Under the pieces are notes generated by a model, which saw nothing but the letters and a program-made list of their open reading frames with translations, ran no database searches and was not told the origin of the DNA. Both the position numbers and the translations under genes were made by a program. Of a stretch of 64,000 bases of DNA, positions 24,801-34,239 are shown piece after piece. The stretch comes from Diploscapter coronatus. Lineage: Eukaryota > Nematoda > Chromadorea > Rhabditida > Rhabditidae. The stretch's first letter is position 1, and the number at the start of each line of letters is the position of its first letter. The stretch spans positions 16,081,201-16,145,200 of the forward strand of contig OZ038422.1 in the NCBI GenBank assembly GCA_964036155.1. The letters run 5' to 3'.

Positions 24801-25448
24801 GCTCGTATGCCCATTCACCCAATCGTACATGAACATCTGACCCATCTTGTACACAGGCACTGTCGCGTAGATCGGCGCGTTCAGATCGCACTTCGCTACT
24901 AGATAGGGAAGAGCTCCCAAATGTGGCTGATCGGGGTAGGTTATCAGGACTGCATCGATCTGAAATTCAAGTTTCAAAGGGTTCTGTTTGAGGAGAATCA
25001 AATTTTCATTTTATTTGCTTTCTTCAGCATATCTAGCTATCTCATAAATTGACGAAATAGCATGTAGGGTTAGGGGAAAGTAGGAGAGCTTTTGCATACT
25101 GGTTCGAGTTGCGAGACTTCCGAATTAACTCTTCTCCATTCATACATCTTTACTTTTGAGAATAATCTTCATAGGTTTCAATTGATTTACCTTAGGAATA
25201 TGCTGTTTGATTCCCTCGATGTAATTCATGTCGAATGTCTCGTCCCATCCACAGTCCAGCAGCAGATACGATTCATCGATCTGAACATTATTTTTTGCAG
25301 AAATATATGCCAGTCAAAATCGACTATTTTGCAATTTGACCATTTTCGCGTTTTTCTAAACAATTTTAAAGCGTACCTGAAGTAAATAGCAGAGCGGCCC
25401 ATCGTCTTGAGCGCCTGAGAGCACCTCCAATTTGACGATCGAAGCCAT
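18852..25448 (-). CDS. cpsf-2: CPSF2 (CPSF100), cleavage and polyadenylation factor subunit
   Basis: This is the 100-kDa subunit of the nuclear mRNA 3'-end processing complex, partner of the endonuclease CPSF73. About 22 short exons give roughly 827 aa, start [20 protein letters not shown]. The metallo-beta-lactamase part contains [10 protein letters not shown], then [18 protein letters not shown], where the active CPSF73 has the zinc ligands HxHxDH; their loss is normal for CPSF2. [10 protein letters not shown] and [17 protein letters not shown] follow. The beta-CASP part has [16 protein letters not shown] and [21 protein letters not shown] charged insert and [25 protein letters not shown] and [14 protein letters not shown] complete the family pattern; the last exon ends [20 protein letters not shown] lies 8 nt before the ATG, suiting trans-splicing. 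It is probably the last gene of an operon with the CCCH gene and exos-1. Two MITE-like elements lie in introns. Confidence 0.97.
22189..22377. mobile_element. MITE-like element in a cpsf-2 intron
   Basis: Imperfect inverted arms of about 60 bp face each other. GGTG-AAAAAAGTTACGAACA at the left matches GGTGCAAAAAGTTACGAACA read inward from the right; the matches CTTCG-C-ACCCACTA and TTG-C-AAT-GG continue further in. No coding capacity is seen. Confidence 0.7.
23357..23515. mobile_element. Second MITE-like element in a cpsf-2 intron
   Basis: The left end GACTTCCTGTATTATACACC matches GACTTGCTGTATTATATACC read inward from the right. Further inside, CCGACACTG / ACACTGACACCG parts are partly complementary. 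It is about 160 bp, non-coding, and unlike the element at 22189. Confidence 0.65.
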
Positions 25449-25455
25449 AAATGGC

Positions 25456-25470
25456 TCTGAAATTTCAAAA
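25456..25470 (-). promoter_or_regulatory. Candidate trans-splice acceptor of cpsf-2
   Basis: The minus strand reads TTTTTGAAATTTCAG just upstream of AGCCATTTATGG, placing a consensus 3' splice site 8 nt before the start codon. No upstream exon with matching donor was found, so a spliced leader is the natural partner. Confidence 0.5.
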
Positions 25471-25576
25471 ACACTATTTTGAACAGTTGTTCAAAAATTC
25501 AGGTATTTCTTGCGTGTTTTAACGCTAACATGAGTCTTCGTCCACAATAAACAAGTATTTTTCTTTCAAATATAAG

Positions 25577-25582
25577 TTTATT
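25577..25582 (-). terminator. AATAAA polyadenylation signal before cpsf-2
   Basis: AATAAA on the minus strand lies about 130 nt upstream of the cpsf-2 ATG. It probably ends the CCCH-gene transcript (3' UTR about 760 nt). The close spacing to the next gene is that of nematode operons. Confidence 0.45.
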
Positions 25583-26342
25583 GAGCAAACGTGTGTCAAT
25601 CGAATAAATTTCAATAGAATATGTATATCTATACGGTTTGTCTACGAATCGGAAAGAAAGAAATGAAAGAGAATACTAAAACGAAATTCGAACGATTAAA
25701 ATTATATTTTTACCCGTTAATTGTCCCGAACCTGTTGTGTTTCTTTTCGCCTCTTTCGAGGCATTTCAGGCACTTTTGGAGTACCCTTCTGATCTTTTTT
25801 TCAAATATAATAAAATTTTGCTAAACTCTGAATAAAACCCCTGGAATTGATAGAAAATAAAAAATGTGTTTTAATAATAAAGAGTATGTATGAAAGGGTT
25901 AAGAAATAGCTGAAAGTTTTGTGATATCTGATATTTGTAGCAATTATGAATTGACTGATTTTGTATGGTTTTGACTGCGCTATGTGGCTGCTTGTTTGGA
26001 TGAGCAGAAGAAAGGGATGGGAAAATAGAAGGGGACAATTTCAGCTCCATCGGCCTATCTCTAGCGGTTAGACATGAATACCTTAAATTTGTTAAATGAT
26101 TCTTTTTTCTAAGAAACGATTAATTAGAGCATCTAGCTAGCGTTCCGGCGACCAGTCTGAAAAATCCAAATAATTTTTCATTACTTTAGCCTTAAAAATG
26201 ATATCAAATTTCCAAATCTACTATCAAAAAGGCGGAGAAAAGTAGGAATTTGGCAATTTTAATAGCTAGATTTTTAGAAAATCTTCAGAAAAAATAATCG
26301 TAGAATGAATAAACCTAAACACTTTCCTCCGAGACTGAATGT

Positions 26343-26744
26343 TCACTCGAAGAAGGGGAAGGTGGATGTGTCGTCCTCGGTCCTCTTGTCGCCCTCTGCG
26401 TCCTCCTCCTCTTCCTCCTCTGCACTCTCTCCACCAGTCACCTCACCACTCGTTTCTCCTCTGCTCTCTCCGCTCTGCTCGCTCTGTCCTGTCTTATTCT
26501 TGTCAGATTCCGAGGTCGGAGACGATTTGCCAGACGAAATGGGCTGTTGCTGCTGACTCGCATCGTAGCGGAATCTAAAGCGAATGAATGGGGGAGGTGC
26601 ATGCAATCATCAAATGGCGAGTGTCAAGTTCACAAGCACTGTTAAAAAGAAATTTAACGATTAGGAAATAAATAAGACTTGTAAAAAAACTGTTTTAAGA
26701 AGTATCAAACAACAATATTAAAGTTGAAGCTACTTACAAGTCTG

Positions 26745-26775
<31 letters not shown>

Positions 26776-29700
26776 GTATACACAAAAGAAACACTGTGCA
26801 ATAAATGAGTCCTGCTATTGCCCCAAGACCACAATTCTCAGTTGATCTAAGTCCATCTTACTCGAATTAGAATACATCCACCAATAAGTCAATAACCAAA
26901 ATTCGCATTCATCCCTTCCACCCCAAACCTCATCACCTCATTGCCTCGTTTCGTCTCGAATCGATCAGCTCATAATCTTTCAAGTCTACCTCCGACCTCC
27001 AACCGACTCCACTCAAGAATCAAGATTACCCAAATCCTAACAGGCACTCATACAAATAAATAGTGTTAACAGAGTATCTTGACTCAAACTAGACGGAAAG
27101 GAAAAAGAACCGGAGAAAACAACATAATGATCTCAGATCTTAGATTAGGATCTCCAAGTGGATATGCCAAATCTAGTTGTTGGATAAATTTTCGCACATA
27201 AAAGGTGATCTGGGTTATAAATAAGATTTCTGTGAAAAATAAACCAAATTCCCTGGCCGAAAAAAATCGTCGCCCAAAATGAGCACATGTTCGCAAATGA
27301 AATATTTTGTGCGTGGTTGTATGTGACTACTTTGCCCTGATTTTTTTTTGCATAGAACTATTTTATCGGGATTATTGTCGCCTAGGTAGAATTTTTAGAG
27401 ACATTTTGGGTCTGGAGGGTATTTCCTTCCTAAATTTTCGGCCTCAAACTACCACAACGCACTTTTGCAAAGAGACGGGAAGCCTGGGAACCCTATCTTA
27501 AATCCCACCTTTTCTACACTTACACCCACTCACTAGTTCGTGCACAGCACACAATGCGTGAAAACTTGACACAACGCCAATTCTTTCCAGTTCCCATCGT
27601 GAATTCCTAATAATTAACTAGGGAAAGCTCTAACTAAGATGCTACCACTAGCAGGAATGAGACATTCAAAAGTGTTTGAGTGTTCCATTTTTGTCAATCA
27701 CGAAAAGCAAATAAAATTCAAATACTGTGCTCTGTCCTCGGGCTGGCTGCGCTCCTTGATCACTTGGTAGATATAGCGATGCGGGTACTCACACTGAAAA
27801 GAAGGCAACAGTTTCAAATTAGAATATCTCTTTCATAAAATAAAATGTTCCATAAACTATCCTAAAATGTTCACATTTCAATTCAAAAGAATAGTAATTT
27901 CTTTCTTCGAGTCAATCAATCAATCAATCCTTTCTGAAATTTGCTCAGAGAGAAGATTAGTCACAGGCTCTTCTGGACGCGACCGCATTCCCCGTTGAAT
28001 ACGATCGTTTTCCCGCCCATCACCATATATTTTCTAATCATTTCTTCATAGCAAATCGCATTTTTGTCAAAAATCTCCATCTCCCTAACCGACTACCGCT
28101 ACACTAAATAGCCATAAAAGTGATTCACCTCAGCTCCCTTCATGCAGATGCCTTTCTGGAAGTTCTCGCAGGGTTTCGAGTCGATTCCATAGTTCACATG
28201 GATCAGGGGGCAGTCCTGGTGGGTGCATTTTAGGGCGAGGAAAAACTGAAATTTTAAAATCGAAGAATTTTCTACCTGAAAACTGGATAAAATTTGATTT
28301 TTTCGAAAAAAAAAAAAAATGAATGAATGATGATAAAGTTGAATCGAACTTCACAGATGGGGAGCTGATGAGGCAGGAGGTCGTGCGAGTTGGGGCAGGA
28401 ATCGGTCGGTCGGCAGCGGCCGCGCAGGAGTCTTCAAATTGGCTGCTCAATTCTCAATCAAGCCATTTCGCGCAGAGATTATCGGTCATCACGATAATCC
28501 CCCGCAACACAATAGAATCGATGAAAAGAAAAAAAAGACGAACCTGAAGCAGACCTTCTTCTTCGTATGGTCCATTTTGCCCTCGTGCTCGAATCGACAG
28601 AAAATACCCGCGGGACAGCTGCCTTTGATGTGGTTGAAGCACTCGTTCGACCCGCCCAACACCTTCTGCCCGTTGATGAAGCGGAGCGACATCGCGTTGC
28701 GGCTCGGGATCTGAACAAAAAATATCCGCAATGAATCATTAAAATTATATTTTTAAAAAGTCCGAAAAAAGAAAATTACAAATTTCCCCGCGAAAATCTA
28801 GAGGAGGAAATAGTAAATCTTCCTTTTTTTTTAAATATTTTTTGAAAAGATTCTCATCGCTCACTGATTGTGAAAAAAAATAGTGTACAGAATGAATTCC
28901 TCTCATGGGGATAATAAATTTGGCCAAAATTCAATCAAGTTTGCACAACTTCCGACCTGAGATTTTTGTTTGGGCGAAGTGAAAGCCGGAACGACTTGTA
29001 GTTGCCCCCTAGCGACCAGCTTCGTTTCCTGTCTAGACACAGGCACTGCAGCTACAGCCGCTTGATTGCTCGGTCCGGGCACAGCGGTTGTCTTTGCGAT
29101 GACTGGAGAAGCAGCAGCAGCAGCAGCAAGTGGTTTCCTTCCATTCACAACCGCAACAGCAGGCTTGGGCTGGATTTGAAAAGTCGAAGCGATCACAGAA
29201 TTGTCGTCGGTGGGCACGTCGGGAGGCTGAGCTCGAGTCGAATTGCCGCTTCCATTATTGCCACCTCTCGCAGGAGAACTATTTCCGTAGACGGCAGGAT
29301 TCGTCCAGGTCGTGGCAGTTTGTTGAGGGATAGAGGAGACGATCGAGGTCTTCGGTCGAATTGGGAACGTCTGGAAACGAGTTTCACGATGTTGAGAAGG
29401 AGGATAGATAGAGCAAGTTTTGCTTTTTAATGAAGAACTAAGAAAAAGATTCTAGAAATATGAAATTTGCCACCTTATCCTTGAAAGATGGATAGAGCGT
29501 TTCGATCTGAGAGAATTTCTCCTTCATGTGCTCCCTGATGACGTCGTGGTGTGGGAAGCGGCTCAGATTGTGGTTGATGCGGTTTCGGATCTGCAAGCAA
29601 ATATATATTTTTAAAAGATCTAAAGATTGGAAATTGTGAGTAATCGGAGTAAGAAGCGTAATTAAAGCAGGACAAAAGCCCTTTCTCCACTATTTCGCTA

Positions 29701-31910
29701 TGTTTTCTTTCTATCTTGATATCTCAAAATTGGCAGAATAGGATAACACAGTTTTCTCCAACCTTCTTGAAGAGTCTGAAATCGTCGTCGAACCGAATGG
29801 AAGCGATGGCCGGATTAACGGGCATGGCGCAGTACTCGAAGTCGCCGATCGTGTAGCCGGGCTCGTGCTGATTGTCCGAATCCATCAACTGAACGAGTTT
29901 GGGTGGTGGTTGCTGGGAACAAATCGGATTTCTGAAATTAAATACCGATTCGATAGAAACGAAATTTCTATCCAAAAAGAAGAAATGGAGTGCAAATTTA
30001 TTGTTAGAAAAGGAAAAACAAAACAAAAAAACTCGATTTTCTCATACTCGTAATATTGACCGTTTTCAAGAAATGCTTGAATTCAACGATAAAACTTACG
30101 GAAAAACTCCGTTAGCATCCAGCGACGCATACGTGCGGGGCTCGATGCTGGCACAGATCAGTTCTTTCTCGGCCTTTTCCTTGTCCTCCTCCTTCTTTTT
30201 CGGCTCTGATTCCTTCGAAGTCGATGGTTCTGCTTTCGGCTTTTTCGCTTTTTCCCTCCCTTTCGCTCTCTCCTCCTCTTCTTTCCGAACTCCGACTTTC
30301 CTCTTCGCAGGCAGAACGGGCGAATCCGAAATGACGACAGTCCTCTGAGGGGGCGAATTGGGCTCAGCAGGACTGGGCGCGGGCGCTGTCAGGTGCACTG
30401 TTCGGGAAGAGGAGGAAGGAGGTACCACCCAGCGAGACGTACGGGCATTTGATGTGTCTGGAAAACGATTTTTCTTCGGGTTTTTTTTAGAGAAATTGAA
30501 AGAAAATGGATTATAATTTTAAAGATTGTTGTGTGACCAAGCTTAGGCGAATGTAGCATTCATATTTTGAAGAATAAACAACGCAAGAGCTAAAAAATCG
30601 CCTTGATGAACAGGAAAAATATTCCCACGCAAACTTGGTAATGTAGAAAAACATTCAGTCATTGCAAGTAAAAGACTCAGATAAATGTTGCAGAACAACT
30701 CACCAGCAACAATAGTGACAGTCCTCTGCTGTTCAGTTGTTGGTGCCGTGTTGACGTAGATGGCATTTGTATACGTCTGTGGAGCTGTTGAGGTTAACTG
30801 CACCGATGTAGGGGAGTGCTGCTGCTGGTAGAGTGACGCATCGTCCATGACGACCATCCGATCTGACTGATGGTATACAGTTGGTTGAGGGGGAGGAGGA
30901 GCGTGATGATACGGCTGGGTGTAGGCGGACACTTCCTGTTGCTGAAATCAATTTCATAAGTCCTTTAACATATGTTAACTTTAATCCCGAATATAAAAAA
31001 AAAAATAGTTCATGTTCAGTCTCGCCAAAGTGTGAAAATAAAGATAAAATAGCGGAAAGAAAGTAGTATCTGACAAGAAGTTATCAGCTCAGAAAAAACG
31101 TATTAGCAAGTGTGCTCACGATCTTCCTAGACTAGAAAATACTCACTAATATTGAGTAGGGTACATTTGCAACCTAAAATTCTAACGATTCCTAACGTTA
31201 TTATAAGCATCAATTAATATTTTAATCGAATCGTTGAATTTATTCCTGAATAATTTACCTGATAGTAGTGACGCTGTTGAGGGGACTGATGCGAAGTGTG
31301 AGGGGGGTAATTGGGCGGAGGGACGGGAAACGAGATACGGTCGTGGAACATCTGAAATGGGACTAGATGAATTATTGAGTTTTCAGCAACAAAAAAAATC
31401 CTAATTTCTAGGGATTCAATTTATTTTGCACAACTGAACATTTTCATGGGTCTTCAGAAAATGAGAAATATTCAAAGCCAGAATCAGTATTGCTACCCAA
31501 AATCTTTTGGAATTTGATAAAATACTGAAATCGGAATCAGACCTCTCAAAGTAAAACCCGTACCCGTGGGGCCGAATTTTTTCCCAAATTTGAAAAGTAT
31601 GCCAGCCACGACGGAGAAATATAGGGGAGAGATCCGCATAGCAACAATTTTCTATAGAAAGTTGATACATAGAGGGGTCCACAATAGGGTTTTAGCGAAA
31701 AGTTTCGACTCAAAAGGATCCACATCGAGGAGTTGGCTTAAACCCTGTCTAGGGCTTGCTCAGAATGCCTTCTCATTCTTGATTTTAGTGAAAAAAAAAT
31801 AAATCAACCTGAAAAGTTCCCTGAGGCACGAAGGAAGAGGGCGGCTGGATTGTGGGATATGCAGAGGAAGGAGCGTTGCGGCCCCATTGCAGGGGGCCGG
31901 GCTGGTTCAT
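26343..31910 (-). CDS. CCCH zinc-finger protein with proline/glutamine-rich N-terminus
   Basis: Eleven exons splice in phase to about 690 aa (first 31811-31910 region, last 26343-26575 region). The N-terminus (MNQPGPLQWGRNAPSS...) is rich in Pro, Gln, Ser and Tyr, followed by a Lys/Glu-rich segment (KEEEERAKGREKAKKPK). A conserved-looking block (FRLFKKIRNRINHNLSRFP) precedes a low-complexity Ala/Thr/Pro linker. Two zinc fingers of spacing C-X7-C-X5-C-X3-H are visible: CFNHIKGSCPAGIFCRFEH and CENFQKGICMKGAECEYPH; a CTHQDCPLIH segment between them may be a partial third. Such fingers normally bind single-stranded RNA. The C-terminus is acidic and ends TEDDTSTFPFFE. The ATG follows possible trans-splice sites and lies about 220 bp after exos-1. 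I cannot place it in a named family. Its position between exos-1 and cpsf-2 suggests a role in RNA metabolism, by inference. Confidence 0.85.
26751..26775 (+). repeat. Poly(A) tract in the last intron of the CCCH gene
   Basis: A run of 25 A follows TCTGAAATTT on the + strand. It has no flanking target duplication that I could identify, so I read it as a simple repeat rather than a retroposon tail. Confidence 0.6.
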
Positions 31911-32029
31911 TGCTTGAAACTTGCCTCTGAACGTGGGTTATAATTCTGGGAACCAAATCAACGAATTAGCAGATATGAATCGTGGCTTCAAAACCATTGA
32001 ATAGTCATGAAAAAAGAATACTAAATATC

Positions 32030-32035
32030 TTTATT
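32030..32035 (-). terminator. AATAAA polyadenylation signal of exos-1
   Basis: AATAAA on the minus strand lies about 95 nt past the exos-1 stop and 120 nt before the CCCH-gene ATG. This is the usual arrangement between genes of a nematode SL2 operon. Confidence 0.55.
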
Positions 32036-32130
32036 CGACACTTGTCAGTTTGATCAATTTCAACAAGCAAAATAACAAAAACAAATAACGATTGAAGGCT
32101 CATCATCAACGACGAGGAATAAATAACGAC

Positions 32131-33307
32131 TTATTTCGCTTTCGTCGTGTTGTGCAGATTCAAATTGGGCACCTTCGCGATTTTCCTGGTCTCGACTCGG
32201 CCCGTCTCCACGCCCTGCACTGTGTTCCAGTCTTTGGTCATCATCTTCTCTCCCGTTTCGCCTGTCGCCATCACCTGAAGAATAAATACTTTGAACAAAA
32301 GTCGGGAGAAGTGACGAAATAGAAATAAAGTTTCGAGAAAGTGTGGTTCGATTGAATTAGAAATGCAAATCTCGCTCTACAGTTGACAAGAATGAAGATT
32401 TGGATTCGGATAGTTTCCAAAATGAATAGAAGAGATTGAGCGAACTGACCACTCCCAACTGTTCTTCAGCCGTGGAGATGAGGAAGGAAGTAACTGTGTC
32501 GCCGAAGGAAATCACTCGGGCCAGCAGAATATCGCCCGGCAGAACGCATTCGGAGATTTCGATCTGCAAAAACATGAATTATTCATCTGCCTACAAAATT
32601 CATCAGATTTAGGAAGATTTCCGTCAAGATGGGAGAATAGCGTGGGCGATGCACGATAAAGAAAAGATAATTCTGACCTTGTCGCGCTCAGTCGATCTGA
32701 TGTCCTCCCTTCTGAGCAAAGCCGTATAGTCGCCGCCCAGAATCGTGTCCTCCACAGAAAGCAATTGGCATTTTGCGTATCTGAAGCAAGAAAAAATATA
32801 TATATATATATATATATTTAAATCCAGTAATAAAAAATACCTGGGTCCGATATTGATGACTTTTGCAGTGACGATGGCGCCGATGTGAGGCGAGACATGT
32901 TGGTGTCGCTCCTCGTTCCGGCGAACTTCTATCACTCGGATGTTCCTGCTGTCCTGAAAGATTCCAAGCTAATCGAAGAAAAAAGGAAAAATTTCGAAAT
33001 ATTTTCCTGAAAACGAGAATGTCTCGAGAAAATATCGATTTTTCGCATTTCCGCTTGAATAATCGTAAAATCGTAAACTTCTACAAGTTTGGGTTGAAAA
33101 TATTGATTTTTTCCTTAAATAAAAGATAGTCGAAATCACCGTGGTGTCCTCTCTGACATAGACGTATCCGAGAAGGGAGCTGTAGATGTGTCCGTGCAGC
33201 TCGTAAGTGCCCTTGCCAGGTCGCAGGTCTTCTGCCGAGGGAAAGAGCGACTCCCCTGGAATGACCACTCGACTCGACGAGGCCACGTCCGTCTCCATCG
33301 AGATCAT
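32131..33307 (-). CDS. exos-1: Exosome complex component CSL4 (EXOSC1)
   Basis: CSL4 is one of three S1/KH cap proteins that guide RNA into the nine-subunit exosome core for 3'-5' decay and processing. Five exons (33140-33307, 32841-32953, 32678-32780, 32450-32563, 32131-32274) give 213 aa, close to the usual near-200. The N-terminal domain reads VVIPGESLFPSAEDLRPGKGTYELHG...GYVYVRED. The S1 domain follows with PHIGAIVTAKVINIGPRYAKC and a GDYTALLRREDIRSTERDKIEI stretch. PGDILLARVISFGD then leads into a shortened C-terminal part, where a TxEEQLGVV line replaces the usual LSTAENELGVV. Start could be either Met of MISMET; the first is used. The cysteine pairs of the animal zinc-ribbon are not evident, so the ribbon is probably lost. 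It is the likely first gene of an operon with the two genes downstream. Confidence 0.93.
32796..32818. repeat. (TA)n microsatellite in exos-1 intron 2
   Basis: About eleven TA units interrupt an otherwise ordinary short intron. It is likely length-polymorphic. Confidence 0.8.
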
Positions 33308-34239
33308 CCCCCAAAATAAGCGATCAAACCAAAAAGTCACGATAAAAATCGATAAAATCGGGAAGAAAATCACACGTGATACTAAACTGTGAAGAACACA
33401 CACGCACCTTTTCTGCCTGCTATATACTTGCGTGCATGAGAGTGGGCGGGGCAGAGGTAAAAGGGTTTCACTTTTCAAAGTGAAAATTTTTCGTTTTTCT
33501 TTGAATTTTCCGATGGATCATGTGTGATATTAATGGATCTAAAGGGATAAACATTTAGAAATCCGACATTCCTCTTAATAAAAATTATCTCGAAATTTAA
33601 TGAAATACTTATTGGCATTGTCAGCCAAAATCAAGTCGATTTTACAAGAAAATAATAAAGTTTTATTCCATTTCTCAGACAATAAACGTGAGATCATCAC
33701 GATAGACAGAAGGTTACTGTGCTTTTTGAAAGCTATAAACTTGATAAAATGGAAATTAATAAGCTTAGGAAAATTCAATACATGCGTGATTGTTTCATTG
33801 ATGCGTTGCTCCTGATTTCCATTCGCATAACGCTGACTGGTCTGAAATTTGATTGTTTTTGTTCATTTTTCTTATTTTAGAGAAGATTATATCTTTGGAA
33901 ATCCATTCTTTTTCAAAATAATTAGTCTCAGGAGATCTTCAATATCTTATTTTCCATTCATAACAATAATTGGTCGTATGGCTAGAAAATTTTTCGAAAA
34001 CATACCCTATTATTTTAGCCTTCAAAAGCTATAGACTAAAGCGATCAAAGAGCTTTGAATCCAAGAAAATATTATAATTTAACTCTACAAGACTAGACTA
34101 GTAAAGTTGGGGGCAAGATTTCAGATAACATACAGTAAAGCTACAAAATAATTGCATTGGGATTTATTTCATTTCTTTTAATTAGGTTCCCGGTGTATAG
34201 CTCAACCAAAATACAAAATCGTCTTAATGTAGCCTAAAA
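33308..34239. other. Intergenic, nothing recognised
   Basis: This is the 5' flank of exos-1 and the 3' flank of the Srx gene. Open frames here are short and have no splice partners. It presumably contains the promoter of the exos-1 operon, but I cannot point to an element. Confidence 0.4.

Noticed and set aside
26305..26606. Several open frames on the + strand rich in Ser, Pro and Leu
   Set aside because: They mirror the acidic C-terminal exon of the CCCH gene on the minus strand, which has correct phase and stop.
29002..29430. Plus-strand 142-codon frame
   Set aside because: Antisense shadow of the Ala/Thr/Pro linker exon of the CCCH gene.
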